A DNA stretch of 64,000 nucleotides from Ascarosepion bandense (lineage: Eukaryota; Mollusca; Cephalopoda; Sepiida; Sepiidae): NCBI GenBank assembly GCA_037127315.1, contig JBBBDQ010000351.1:334001-398000 (forward strand). The letters run 5' to 3'. Position 1 is the stretch's first letter. Each line of letters begins with the position of its first letter. Positions 10,771-22,763 of this stretch are shown here, piece after piece. Position numbers and translations under genes: made by a program. The notes beneath the pieces are model-generated. The model saw only the letters and a list, made by a program, of their open reading frames with translations. It made no database searches and was not told the origin of the DNA.

Positions 10771-13324
10771 GTAAATTGGTTATTGATAGTCTTAGACTGG
10801 TAACTTACTAAGTTAATTTATCATTGAAGCATTTTTCAAGATGTCACTGGTTACCCACCGTGTACAATTAAATATTCCAATTTAATTGAATTAATAAAAA
10901 AAAGTAAAACCGACAAGCAAATAAAATACCCCCCCCCAAAAAAAAAAACAAATAAAAAAAGAATTATCACGTCAGTAATAATGATCCTAGCGATTGCGAT
11001 GCCAACAAAACCTACAAAATAAATATTTTTTTTTGCATTGGAAACCTAATTGAATTAATTAGAGACTACTTCTGACAACAATTATTATCATAAGCATTTT
11101 AATTTTAAAGCTTAATTGGATCATTTTAACTTAAAATTTTTAAGGGTTGAGGGAAAAATTCGTTGAAAAATTCAACGCGTCATCAGGGGATTTTTAAAAA
11201 AATTTGACTTTTTTAAAAACAATTTATGAACGTTCGCTTAATAGTCAACAAATCATATCTTTTTTAGTTTTCGTTCTGCCAAAGCAAAGAGTAAGACTTT
11301 TATTTTAAGTGACAATTATTGTTCAACTTTTTAACATTTTCATTAAAAAAATGATAAAATGAAGGAAAAGAAAAAAGGAAACCAACTTACTAAGCTCGTT
11401 GATAAAATTACAAGTTTTATGGGAGATTTTTTTACTTTTTATAGTTTTAATTTCTACGACTTGAAATATATTTTTTAAAAATCAACTCCTGAACTTAATC
11501 TCTTCCTTTCTTGAATCAAAATTGTGACAAAAAACCGTCATGGCAACAAGTTGTTGCTACCAGGTGAATGAACTTACAAACTTATTGAATATTGATTATG
11601 TCGTTTTATGGTGAGATTAGGACTCTGAAAAGACTGAGATAAACTTGTGAACTAATGTAAGAAAGTGATTTTATGAACAGAAGCAAAAAAAGTTGTGATT
11701 ACATTCTTTCTAAAACTTTGTTAACAGCGGTGTGGAGTTTTACGATTAATTGCCATGCAACAAGGACCGACTATTTTTTTTTTCCAAACTAAACATCCAT
11801 CGGTTAAAAATGGGACCAACTACCTTGAAAAACGTTAATAAATGTGAAACATTTTGGCAATGAATAATTTAGGTAGCAGAAAAGAAGAAAAAAAAAAACT
11901 CCCTTTGTACCTTCCTTGTGAATTATAGAACACCTGTTCTCCCTTTTCAGGTGAGGTGCTTGTTTTTATTGTAAAAATCAGTTGAGTTTTGACTGGAAGT
12001 AAAACTTTTTTTTTCTTCTTAAATGTGCAAAATTGCAAAAACTAAATTACTAAAAGGTAAAATAATAGCGTGTTTTTTTATTTTCTATTTTACTGTGTAT
12101 GCTAAAGAAATATCAAAGCGTAACTCAGTGTAAAAAAAACTTAGATACTGCGCCACTGTTTAAGAAGCGTGAAACGGGTATCAGCGATTAAAGGTATGCG
12201 AGGAATTTGTCACCCTTTTATGTACCCCACTCCCGTAGTTTTCAAGAAAGGTCGAGAGACATTTTTTTTCTTTTTTGTAATCACACGTTTTCTTCTTCAA
12301 TTTTAAATGAGACATTGACTGGGAGCACTTTGTGGATCTTTTCGTTGATGGTAGGAATTAAATTAATATTTACTTCTGTACATAGTATTTTTTTTTTTTA
12401 ATTCTCCTGATAAATACCACCCGGAAATATATTTTTTGTATATTTATTTTAATGGTTGTTAGATTTTGTAGTTAAAGTCTATTTTTATGTGATTTGTGCA
12501 ACTGAAGTTTTCTTTCCGACTTGTCATAAAAAAAAAATAATTTTATTTTTAATGCTGTGTTATTGAAGGATGACTAGTGGAAAGGTTGAACGCGTTCTCA
12601 ACTCACTCTTTCTTTCTTTCTTTCTCTCTCTCTATCATACATACCGATTCTTCTAAAATTCAAGAATTGTTTCGCTTCTAAAAGCAAAACACTTTCATGA
12701 GCTTGATATCGTTTAAAATTTAAACTTTAAATATTTGAATAATTTTTAAATATTTTTTAAAATGAATTCGGCAAACTTATTCTTTTTTTAATTTTTGTTG
12801 AATTAAATTAAAATTCGATAGTTTGTTTTTTTTAATCTAATTAAAACGAAACATTTTTTTTTAGTTTTTTACCTTTTTAAAATTTAAATTTAAAATACAT
12901 CTGAAAGCGCTATCTGTATTTAAAAAATAATAATACTGTTAGTGTTAGTGTTTATTTAAATATAAATATCCAGATTTTTTAAAATAGTTATGTTACAATA
13001 TGTTATAGAATAGAAATTAAAAATAAATAAATTATTTTTAATTTCTATAACAACTATTTAAAAAAAAAAAACTACTACAATTACAATACATTAACAATTT
13101 TTGAACTGAAGTAATTCAATACATTGATCATTGTTTTCAAAGTAATTGCATTAAAAAAAAACCCTGGAAAACAATTGTTGAATAATTTTCCTGTTCTGAT
13201 TTTTTACAACTTTACTTACAGCGTGTGAACACCACATTAGTGAATTAAAACTTTCAATTCATTATTGCTGTGTGTAATAAGGTTTATGAAAACGTATTAA
13301 CATGCATTATGCATTTTTATTTCA

Positions 13325-13425
13325 CACACACGTCTACAAATGGGCAGAAGCCAGTATCAAACTCTTAACACAGCAGGAAAGAATTATCTGCTTCACTAAC
13401 AACCATGCAAAGCATTATTTACAAA
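13325..13425 (-). repeat. tRNA-like SINE relic
   Basis: The minus strand carries GCATGGTTGTTAGTGAAGC (A-box-like) and, about 30 bases later, a degenerate B box (GAGTTTGATACTGG). This spacing is typical of tRNA-derived SINE heads. Confidence 0.35.
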
Positions 13426-14531
13426 CTTTAGTCTAGTTTTGGTATGGGAAATCCAGTGAGAATAACTCATTACTCAGCCGTAATGATTGGCAAAACTAAC
13501 TTTGTTAACCATTTTACACTTACAAAATTGAATTCATAAGCGCTTGGGCGGTTGATTTTTCTGACGTGTTGCATTCTGATTTAGATCTGGATAAGTCGAT
13601 CATCTCTTCATCTAACGCCCCAAAAATTGTCAAGTTGACAGCATCTAACCTCCCCCAATATTTTTCTTTTATGCTTAACAAAAAGGCAGTTTAGTTACCT
13701 CAAAAAAAAAATAAAAAATAAAAAATAAAACCAATGTTTTATGGTTTAAAAAAAAAAAAAAGAATAATCTTTCTTGAAGTTTTTATTTTATTTTTAAGTT
13801 AAATAGATTAATTTAAATGTAATATTTCCAATAAACAAAATCAAAATACTTTGTTGAGTTTCATTTTTTTCTGATTGCTGATCATTGATTCTAAAATAGT
13901 TTAAAAAACTGTACGGTTTTGAACATTTCTGTACAGAGTACCACAAAAATGGATCCTTTCTTTCCGTACACCGAAAATTACAAGAACTCAAAAATATTCA
14001 TTTCACTCTAATACTCTAATGTTATAATCTATATTGATTTTCATTCAGAAATGTTAAATAAGTTAAGAAACAAGTAGCCTACGTTGAATGTGTTCAAGTT
14101 ATTATATAAAAAAATTCCCATATTAACTTCCCCAGCATAAATTCTTATCTTTTTATTTTATTTCTAACTTAACAGATTTGTAATGAATTTATTGTATGTG
14201 TTGTAATTTTAAGTTTAGTTTTACCTGGCACAGGAGCTGAAGAGTGAAGCATTCTGAGGAACAAAAAATAACAATTGTATGGAAGATGACTTTCTTTATG
14301 CATAACTCGACAGCAGAGTGATAAGTGTGTGTTTTCATGGCTTTCTTTACAAATCTTGAATACAAACTAATTTCTGCTAGTTCACTTCATTAAAATAGCT
14401 ACTTCTTTTTCTTCAATTTCTAAGGAAGATTTTTTTTTCTTAATTAAATTCAAATTGAAAGAAAAAACACATTAAGGGAACATTTTCTGTATTTACATTA
14501 TTTGGACCATTGTCTTCATCTTTGTTGTCAT

Positions 14532-14579
14532 TTGTACGACATTTTGGCCATTGTACGCTCCAGCCTTCTTCAGGTACAA
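14532..14579 (-). ncRNA. Hammerhead ribozyme motif, decayed (class 1)
   Basis: On the minus strand CTGAAGA (14573-14567) forms the first core half. Stem II is GGCT/GGCC, and the second core half is AAAA, where GAAA is expected (G12 lost, probably by CpG decay). The cleavage triplet is GTC. Stem I is perfect: TTGTAC before the core pairs with GTACAA after GTC (14532-14537). Stem III is only the A-T/T-G half-helix, so a single copy cannot close it. Confidence 0.55.
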
Positions 14580-14717
14580 GAAATTTCGAACTAAACCCTT
14601 TATTACGATCACTGGGGTATATGAACTCCATTCAAGACACAAGAAGGTTACTGATATGAACTCCATTTAAATACCCCATTGATTGTAATAAAGGGTTCGG
14701 TTCGAAATTCCTAGCTC

Positions 14718-14756
14718 CTGAAGAAGGCCAGAGAATACAATAGATGAAATGTCATA
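14718..14756 (+). ncRNA. Hammerhead ribozyme motif, decayed (class 1)
   Basis: CTGAAGA (14718-14724) and a downstream GAAA followed by TGTC (14746-14753) are retained, but stem II is weak and stem I no longer pairs. This is the partner of the minus-strand copy at 14532-14579. Confidence 0.4.
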
Positions 14757-15184
14757 CAAATAGCAACAAAGATGAGGACAATAGTTCGAATAATGTAAAT
14801 ACTGTAAATACTACCTCATCTCAGTAATACAAAGAACATTTTCTTTTGTCTAAAGAACTTTTTGTTCTTTCTTCTCATTTGTGAGTAAGTAATACAGTTT
14901 ATATTGTATTATTATTTATAAATTTATAATAACTATTATATGGTATTTTATTATTTATTATATTCATGTTTATTTATTTATGGATAACCTATGGTCTTGA
15001 ATTCTATTCGGATAAAATTATATAAAAAATGGAAAGAGAAAAATACAATAGGTAATAGTATTTGAAAGCATACAAGACTTCACCCCCAATGACTCAAAAA
15101 TATCTCCTTGATATGTTGCAGATACCTAGGCAAATGTTTATTCCCTTAGTGTAGAGACTACCAGTAATTAATCCTGGGCCAATT

Positions 15185-15560
15185 TCATAATATGACAATT
15201 CTTGCATGTGGAACTCTCTTCTGGCTTTTTGCTTTCCCATCAATTTTGATCTTCAAAAATTTAAATGCAATGTCAATCGTTATCCTCTGTCTTCTTAATT
15301 TGTCTTCTTTTATTGTTCTCTCTCATTAATCATGTTTTCTTTTCATATTATTATAAGTCCTATGCTAACAGTTTCTTCTCTCGCTTGCGGAACTTTCTTC
15401 AGGCTTCTTGCTTTCCACTCAACTATAATCTTGAAAAATTTAAATGCTATATCAATCATTATTTGCTGTCATCTTAGTTCCTGTTTTTTTTTGTTTTGTT
15501 TTCTCTCTTTTTCTCTAACACTCAGTAGTTTACGGCCACTTCATGTTGAAACACTGGTTT
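15185..15560 (+). pseudogene. LINE family B fragment (reverse transcriptase C-terminus), internally duplicated
   Basis: The frame at 15380-15480 reads LRNFLQASCFPLNYNLEKF followed by K-x-x-INHYLLS, matching the C-terminal tail of Jockey/CR1-type non-LTR polyproteins (LWNSLPxSxFPxxYNLxxFK). The same segment occurs twice, near 15200-15300 and 15375-15485. It is 5'-truncated and broken. Confidence 0.6.
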
Positions 15561-15632
15561 CCGTACAGTAACGTCAAATCTGGTCTGTACTTAGATGGGT
15601 AACTGCTTGGGAATACCATGTACTGTAAGCTT

Positions 15633-15770
15633 GGATGTGCAGGTGGTATAATGGATAACAGTTTGAAATTGTTAATTGGAGAAACAAGTTCCAATTCTTG
15701 TTATATTCACTTATGCAAAAATACTCTTGCCCTTCCAGCTATGGGTTAATGAGTAAGACTTGTATCACTA
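15633..15770 (+). repeat. SINE family 1, partial and diverged
   Basis: It starts GGATGTGCAGGTGGTATAATGG, shares the ATTCACTTATGCAAAAATA and GCTATGGGTTAA blocks of the family, then loses similarity. The segment around TATGGGTTAATGAGTAAGAC recurs about 164 bp downstream (15902-15940), a local duplication. Confidence 0.5.
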
Positions 15771-16600
15771 AATTATTACTATTTCAAAAAAGATTGTTAC
15801 TATTGAAAATAGTTTTCTGGCTTTAAATAACCTGCAAAGAATTGATAAGCCATAGAAAACAAATCAATCTGAATTTAGAATCCACCTCTTCTATGCTCCC
15901 ATCTATGGGTTAATTAGTAAGACTTGTATCACTAAAACCATTATTATCTCAGAAATAAAATTGCATACAAAATAGATTTCAGCATTAAATAACCCATAAA
16001 GGTTGGTTGATATACTGCTAAACAAAAATAACCAACAACCAATCTAACACTTGGTAACCCTCTTGTGTCTAAGTAGTCATACTGCCTTAATTGGGGTGAA
16101 ATCATTAAAAAAAAAGTAAATATGGATGGAGTGAGTCCATGAAATATGGGAAAGACTTGTGTGTCAATAATTATGAAATTATGCTTACCAAACATTTATT
16201 TAGCAAAACAGAAAATTTCTAAGTCCGATTTAGTAAGTGAAAATAAAAAATAGACACTGACGTTGTTCAGAATAGATGGTTGTTGGTTTTATTTCTTTTT
16301 AAAAAATCTAATTAAAATTTTTACTTTCTAACATTTTTTTTTTTTTGAAATTTTTAGAAAATTTACTCATTTTGTAATTATCAAAACTCATGAAAAGTAA
16401 CCCAACCTCACTACTCTCCTTGGAAATCATATTTCCTGCAGAAAAGATCTCTATAAATGCTTGCCACTGCTTCTCTTAGCGCCTTTTTTGATAATGCAAT
16501 CTGGTACATTGCTAATTGATATTTTTTATTATTTCATCTTGTGGCTTTCTGATACAGTAAGGTTATGTATTGTCACTGCAAAAGGTTTCCAGCATAAAGT

Positions 16601-17525
16601 TGAAAAGGCAATCTGTGAGTCTGTGTGTGACTGTAACCTATGCACGCTTACAATTTTTAAGCTACACCATTCAAACTTTTTAGGGACACATATTTACAGG
16701 GAAGCCAGATCAACACGTACATTTTGAGTTTAAGTTCAACAATTTTCTCTTTCGCACGTTTTGGCCAATGGATCCACTTGTTTACATTTGCTCTGTAAAA
16801 CATTTAAGATCTAAGATGATTGCTAGATTATGTCACAGAAATCAAATCACATGTGTCAAACGCGACTAGAAAAAATGAGCCTTTATATTCAATTTTTATT
16901 CTGACATTTTAAAAATTTATTTGGTCAACAAAAAAATGTGAATATTTTTCCCCATAATTTTGAAACAAAAGAAATTCTTTTTTTTTAAAAAAGTGTTTTT
17001 TCGAACAAAAAAGAAATATGTAAAAAAATTTAATTATTTAAGTTTTTTTTTTTTCAAATTTAATATTTAATATTTCAGGAAAAAAAAAAATAAAGCTTTT
17101 TTTTTTGTTAAATATTTCATGCAGGAAATCAACTGTCTGTAATTTGTGTGGCATTAATGTAACTTTTTCCTCTAAAATTAAATGTCTACATTTTTAAATA
17201 TTCTTTGAAAATTTCTGAAATTCATTTAGTCAACAAAACATTTTCCCCCCGTAATTTTGAAACGAAAACAAACGTTGTTTACAATGTCATACAAAACATC
17301 AACTCATGTTTACACAAAACAAAACAAAAAGAAAATAGATTTTTTTAATGGAATTTTTGAACAATTTTTAAACAACAATGTTTTATATAACTTTTTTTTT
17401 TTATATAACTGAGTTTTAAAGTGGGGCGGAGACTACAAGTGCTCAGAAATCGCAACACGCTGCATTAATCATCTAATTAAAAAAATGTTCTGAGTTGCAC
17501 GGGCAACGCCGGGCTATGATGCTAG
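16601..17525 (+). mobile_element. Non-autonomous Helitron-like element (family 2)
   Basis: The 3' end is a GC-rich short hairpin (GCACGGGCAACGCCGGGC) followed about ten bases later by CTAG and then T, the Helitron terminal arrangement. The body matches, in reverse orientation, the element at 32120-32739 (shared GCAATCTGT-AGT start, CATCTTAGATCT and ATTTGACACATGTGATTTG blocks). No coding sequence remains. The 5' boundary is uncertain. Confidence 0.6.
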
Positions 17526-17786
17526 TTAATATATAAATGACAGTTTAAACAGTATATTTTTGTTTGTTTCAGTAGGATTGATTTCACTGAAAACAGGTCC
17601 TCATGTTTCTGAGATTTATTGGATTGTAAAAATCAGTAGACGTAAATTTCTTTTATATACTGCTGTTGCTTTTACCTTAATTTTACTTGCTTCATATTGC
17701 AAGTCTTCAGATGATCAATCTATAGCCATTGGCAAACAATATGGATTTGAAATAAAAAAAAAAAAAAAGAAGAGGCAGCAAACTCT

Positions 17787-17860
17787 CAACAGGGCTTGAA
17801 CTCACACCTTTTTGCCTTAGGGATCTTAGTTAACCATCTCCTCTGCTGATTGGGCTGTAC
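17787..17860 (-). repeat. tRNA-like SINE head relic
   Basis: The minus strand reads like a tRNA: an A-box-like GATGGTTAACTAAG and a B box GAGTTCAAGCC about 35 bases later. No aminoacyl stem can be closed, so it is a SINE head or pseudogene rather than a tRNA gene. Confidence 0.4.
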
Positions 17861-17920
17861 AAACTTTCATAGCTCAAAAAAGATAAAATCTAACTAGATA
17901 GACTTTCTTGCATACTCAGT

Positions 17921-18227
17921 TAGTCAGTTAAGTGCCATACATGATATAAGTTTGAGCGATCATGTCTCGAAAGTGGCATGACTGACTGGGCAAAAAATTA
18001 TCCCGCAGTAGGTTGCCATTACTTTCTGTTGTATACTGGTTGCCGACTAAGGCTATAGAACCCAATCTGTTCTGTTATTTAACCCATAACTAGAGGGAAG
18101 AGATGGATTAATACCTTTCCCAATGGTATTTGCGCATAAGTGAATGCAAGGAATTCAACTGAAATTTGAATTCGGTTCCCTGATTTCTTGTTCCAAGCCG
18201 ATATCCACCGCCCCACAACACACATCC
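17921..18227 (-). mobile_element. SINE family 1, near full length
   Basis: On the minus strand it begins GGATGTGTGTTGTGGGGCGG-TGGATATC (A-box region), has a degenerate B box (GAATTCAAATTTC), then a conserved body (GCATTCACTTATGCGCAAAT, GGTATTAATCCATCTCTTCC, TTATGGGTTAAATAAC, GGTTGCCATTACTTTCTG). It ends in AGTCAGTCATGCC and GGCACTTAACTGACTA. A GACT run flanks its 5' side at 18228-18247. It is the best full-length reference copy in the window. Confidence 0.75.
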
Positions 18228-18584
18228 TGACTGACTGACTGACTGAATATTCAGTACCATATATATTAATGTGTGCGTATGTGTGTGCTTTTTTTTTTTT
18301 TTTTTTTTCACATGCATCATTTTTCCTCCTTTGTGCCATTAGACTCTCCTATGATGAATGGAGCCACAGGCATTAGACTCCCCTATGATGAATGGAGTCA
18401 CAGCACCACCTCACTAGGTGTGGCTGCTGTAGTTTTTGTAGCAAGTAGATTTTTACAGAGTAGAGTTGACTGTGCCACACTTAACTGGGTTTGAATTCAG
18501 AATTGTTATTCTCTGAAACTGCTTGACAAACAAGTTTAGTCCTTTTTGGATTTTAGCTCATATTTTGATTTCTGAGTTTTCCAT

Positions 18585-18690
18585 GGGTATTTGTGTGAAA
18601 AGTGAATGCAACAAACTTTGCCAGAATTTGAACTCAGCACACCAATTTTACTTTCTGTTTCTGTAACCAGTATGTTACATAGATATTCAC
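18585..18690 (-). repeat. SINE family 1, 5' fragment
   Basis: It shares the TTTGTGTGAAAAGTGAATGCA block and a following degenerate B box with the family-1 SINEs. Confidence 0.35.
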
Positions 18691-19030
18691 TTTTACATTT
18701 ATAAACATGAATAACATTAATAAAATATTAGCAAGAATTTTATAAATTACAGAAATAGGTACCTCCAAAGATTTTCTAAAAAAAAAGCCTACAAAATTGA
18801 TAAAAGCAAAGTTTTATTATCAAAATGTTTGTTATGAAAAATGAAATCTAAACTACTTTTTAAAAAAAAAATTATTAAATCTTTTTATCCTTTCTGGCAC
18901 ATTTGAAATTTTGGTTGAAAATCTTGTTTTTCTTGTGTTAACATTTGACCAAAGATTAGTAGGGAAAATTTAGTGTCTTTTAGCACTAAAAACAGATTAA
19001 TTTTGAAATTCTTGCATAAATCAACCTTTC

Positions 19031-19150
19031 CCAAGATTTTCTAAAAAAAAAAATTTAATTTTGAATAAGACCTGGAAGTTTAATGAAACTAATTTCATTC
19101 AATTTCCAGGCCTTATTCAAAATTTATTTTTTTTTTTTAGAAAATCTTGG
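19031..19150. repeat. Inverted repeat, MITE-like hairpin
   Basis: Arms 19031-19078 and 19104-19150 are about 47 bp and highly complementary (CCAAGATTTTCT... against ...AGAAAATCTTGG) with a 25-base loop. A third single arm end lies at 18768-18785. Confidence 0.7.
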
Positions 19151-19569
19151 TAAAAATATTTTTTTTAACATCTTTTACCTCCACTTATTTCATTTTATGA
19201 AATTTTGATAAATTAAAATTTCAGCCTCTTCATATTTATATTAGTTAAAATTAGAGAATTTAAACCATCAATTTGTAGTTGTTCAAACAGAAACACCATT
19301 CACCAAAATTCTACTCTTAATCATAAAATATAAGAAATGCAATAAAACTAGAATTTAATTGCTTTTATAAATAAAATATATTAAAGACACTATTGTCTTA
19401 AGAAAACATTTTTTATAAAAATTGTTTAAAGTTTTTAAAAATATTTAATTAGAAAATTTTATTAAGTTTAAATCTTAAAATTTTGTATTAATTTCAGTCT
19501 TTTAAATGATATTATTATTAATTAAAAACTATAATTATCTAAATCTAATCTAATCTAATCTAAATCTAA

Positions 19570-20260
19570 TCTAAACTTATTTATAAATGGAACTTTGTGT
19601 GTGTGTCCATTACCTATAGACTCTGAAACGGCTGAACTGATTTTCTTGAAAATTTACACAGTTGTACTATAAGCATCTGCGAGTGTTCTTAGCTAGGTTT
19701 TGTGTCGAGGTACCTCCAATAAATATCGATAATCGAAAAAATTGGCTTATAGAAGGAGTGGTCCGATTTTCATCAAATTTGATACACTCATAGACAAAGA
19801 CATAAGAAATGATATTCAGAAGTTTCAAGGTTGCAGTTCTTAAAATAGTGCAGAAAATCGATAATATATAAAAGGCAAGTTGTTTTTGTGTGTGTCTGTT
19901 TATCTGCCTGTATGTCTGTATTTTTTTCAGCCCTTTTATTTGAGTTTTTGCTTTGGGTTTGGCTCTAAGTAGGTATAATTGTAGTTCTTAGTCTCAGCCA
20001 TGATACCATTTACTCAGAGGACTTATTTAGCCTTCAAAATTCAGTTTACGACAAAAAAAACTTATTTGATATCGATATCAGGAAATCAAAATTTGCCTTA
20101 AATCCATTCATGTTTCTTTCAGTCTACGGTTTTGATTTAACTGGAAGCAACTATTGCTTTTTAGTTTTTTGTGCTAATGTCCAAAGTGTCTCAGCTCCAG
20201 GACCATGGATTAGTTTTAAAGCTTTCATTATACCCGAGCAACACCGGCCTATACTGCTAG
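19570..20260 (+). mobile_element. Non-autonomous Helitron-like element (family 1)
   Basis: It starts TCTAAACTTATTTATAAATG and ends ACTGCTAG/T, with the hairpin-forming CCCGAGCAACACCGGCC just upstream. This fits a Helitron insertion between A and T. The family has six copies here. A CTAAT-type pentanucleotide run precedes the start. No Rep/helicase coding sequence is present. Confidence 0.7.
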
Positions 20261-20336
20261 TGAATCATAAAATGAAAAGCTTAATACAAATCATCAAAAT
20301 TCAATATTTTTAAAAGAATTAAAAAATGTTTTTTGT

Positions 20337-20462
20337 ATGTGTATAAACTGGCCAATTTTTGTAAGTGTGGACAACAATACACTATATTACTGAAAAATAA
20401 GTGATAACTATAGTGAATTTATAGCTGATATTTCTAAAATTCAATAAAACATTAGATTGCAG
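20337..20462 (+). repeat. 125-bp repeat, inverted partner at 22450-22577
   Basis: GTGTATAAACTGGCCAATTT through ATTAGATTGC recurs as a reverse complement at 22450-22577 with few differences. The two copies are in opposite orientation 2 kb apart. Confidence 0.75.
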
Positions 20463-21129
20463 AAAATATTTTTGTAAATTTTAAAAATTAGTGAGTACTT
20501 AAAAATTACATAAAAAAGTACTCACTTCATTTTCTTCAATTATGCTTTACAGATCTCCATAGAACAGCATTAAATCACATCATGCTGCCAACATCAAAAC
20601 AGCTACTTTTGGGTTAAAAAATGCATTAAATTTAAATAATATTTAAATTTAAAGTAAATAATATTTATTTCAAATCAAATTAGTTATACTTTAAATCAGC
20701 TAATATTTCTCAAATAAAGTTTCAGAAAAGTATGTTTTATTTTTGGAAGATCTTTTAATAAAGAAAATTACAATGCAATGAAAATCAATAAAAAGGGCAC
20801 TAATCAGCTTTTTTTTTAGTAAAAATGACCTTTCAGTTAATTTAAATTAGTTTTTGAAATGTAGCAAAGTATTTTGCTTATTAAATTTAATCTTGAAATT
20901 AAAAATAAAATAAAATCTTCAAGAAAGATTTTTCATTCTGAAAAATTCATCTTAAAACTGAGTTATCAAATTTTTTGTGGAAGTTCCTACTATAATATCA
21001 TGACACACTGTAGCTACTTTTACAATAGATTTTAGAATTGGTCTTCACAGTAACAACTATGGACTATTAGATTTTTTTTAGATCAAGTAATCTTATTTTC
21101 AAATTGTTTTTAGAATTGATTCATCTCAA

Positions 21130-21530
21130 GCAAGGCAGTACTGCCACATGTGAGCAGGGGCTTACAGTGAGAGGGGAGAGAAGATGAAAAAAGGTACAGA
21201 GAATGTCAAAGAAAGGATAAGAGAAAGATGGGAGTCAAGGAGATAGAAGATGGCAATTGACATTGTACTTAAACTTTTGGAGATTGTAGCTATCAGAGAA
21301 GCAAGTATATGGAAGGTAGTTCCACAGACGGGAAGTGCGAGAAAAGAAATTGATGAAATAGAAGTGTGGTTACATTTGCCTATTTTGACAGTAAAAGAGT
21401 GGGACCTAGTTGCTAATCTAGAAGCACAAGTAAATTTATGTAGGTGAGGCCCAAGGGAATGAAGATCATCAGAGTACAAGCCATGAAAAGATTTGTAGAA
21501 AAGACAGAGGGAAGCCACATTTTATATATA
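21130..21530 (-). pseudogene. LINE family B fragment (reverse transcriptase C-terminus)
   Basis: The minus-strand frame begins MASLCLFYKSFHGLYSDDL and continues with TCASRLATRSHSFTVKIGKC. This matches the post-RT region of Jockey/CR1-type LINEs (VASLSLFYKYxHGxCSxEL). It is 5'-truncated, with frame damage near the end. Confidence 0.65.
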
Positions 21531-21556
21531 TATATGTATAGAGAGAGAGAGAGAGA

Positions 21557-21724
21557 GAAAGTAACTAACCTAAAGAGCCAACGAACCTACCAAGGTTTTA
21601 CTTAACCGGATCTTCAAGGAAGGTTGGCTCTTTCTTTCTTTCTTTTCCATGCCAACCTTCCCTGAAGATCTGGTTAGGTGAAACCTTGGTAGGTTCGTTG
21701 GCTCTTTAGGTTAGTTACTTTCTT
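21557..21724. repeat. Inverted repeat with about 70-bp arms
   Basis: 21557-21627 pairs with 21651-21724 at about 90 percent. Each arm ends in GAAAGTAACTAACC or its complement, and the loop is a CTTT run. It is next to a GA microsatellite (21541-21558). It resembles a foldback or MITE. Confidence 0.75.
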
Positions 21725-22449
21725 TGTTTGCTCTACTAGTGTATTGAGAGTTTTTGTTTTAGGTTACTCGTCTCGAGTATTTTTTTCTTTGGGCTACGTA
21801 CTTTGACTGATGTTCAAGTGCTTAGCTCTTTCTTTTTTTTATTACCATTTTTTCCTTCTGCATATATACTCAGAGGGTTTTTTGAAATGAGTAGAACAAT
21901 AAGTTTACATTTATATATATATATATATCTCCAGATGAAGAGAACCAACAGGTTTAGAATCCAGAGTTTCTCTGGCATTTAATAAAAAGCGCTCATTACA
22001 GCATAGAGCGTAATATAATATATGTGTGTGTGTTTAATGAACTATCTTGTTAGTTTCGGTGTATGAGGATCCAACAACCTCTTCAGTTTTTGTGTTTGTG
22101 TCATGTGATACTTCAGTCATGCTAGTGACCTGCTTACAAGTTAACATATTTTGCAATGGTAAGGATCTTGGTACATAACAACAAGACTATTTATTGTTGC
22201 TTTTTTGCCATTGTCTGTTATCTCTTAGCTGGTCAAGATGACTGATTTCAAATTTCTGATACCACACATATGCAAATATTTAACTCGCTTGAAGTAAGTA
22301 TAAGGCACATTGACAGCTGAGAGGTTACTTCTTAGCTTGTATTTATACCTGAGCCATATCCAGCAGTCTTTTGTACACTGTCAAACTTGGCCATACATAA
22401 GGACCTTAGGTATTCTATTGTCACTCATATATATATATATATATATATA

Positions 22450-22577
22450 TTAGTAATCTAATGTTTTATTGAATTTTAGAAATATTGGCTATAAATTTAC
22501 TATAGTTATCATTTATTTTTCAGTAATATTGTGTATTGTTGTCCACACTTACAAAAATTGGCCAGTTTATATATATG
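22450..22577 (-). repeat. 125-bp repeat, inverted partner of 20337-20462
   Basis: It is the reverse complement of the copy at 20337-20462 and directly abuts the Penelope-like element on its left side. Confidence 0.75.
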
Positions 22578-22763
22578 CGTATTTAGGCAGCAAATTTTCT
22601 TTTAAACATGTTAGATTAGATAAATTGCAAGCAATATGTTTGCTTATTCTTAATAAAATCCGTTCATACTTATGGATAATCTTTCGCGTATTAATATCAA
22701 AAGATATCAGAAATTAGTTGTAACATTGACAGATATTATTTTCATTCATTTCTTAAGGTACCC

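Larger units (their letters stand above)
9820..14430. other. AT-rich non-coding stretch, only tRNA-like relics
   Basis: I see no gene here. Long A/T homopolymers dominate (for example 10169-10198). There is a CTTT run at 12609-12635 and a C-run next to an A-run at 10931-10948. The only recognisable elements are weak tRNA-like SINE relics near 10.26, 10.7 and 13.35 kb. Confidence 0.6.
14460..14833. mobile_element. Inverted pair of class-1 hammerhead repeats (Penelope-type remnant)
   Basis: Two related copies face away from a centre near 14630: a minus-strand copy (14470-14625) and a plus-strand copy (14650-14833). Each carries an AAAGGGTTC-type lead-in, then CCTGAAGAAGGCC-like sequence, then a CAACAAAGATGAGGACAAT-type tail. 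The same module recurs at 29.8, 33 and 53.7-54.1 kb. The head-to-head layout resembles the inverted pseudo-LTRs of Penelope-like elements; that assignment is inferred. Confidence 0.6.

Noticed and set aside
11145..11215. CTGATGA with a nearby hairpin on the minus strand, hammerhead-like
   Set aside because: CTGATGA is followed by a GTTGA/TCAAC hairpin and GAA, but A15.1 is T, stem I strands do not pair, and no cleavage triplet fits.
17787..17860. tRNA gene
   Set aside because: A and B boxes are present, but the acceptor and anticodon stems do not pair. It reads as a SINE head. The same applies to 33112-33186 and 48785-48845.
21241..21447. 65-codon plus-strand frame
   Set aside because: It is the antisense of the LINE family B C-terminus on the minus strand, which has the recognisable motif.
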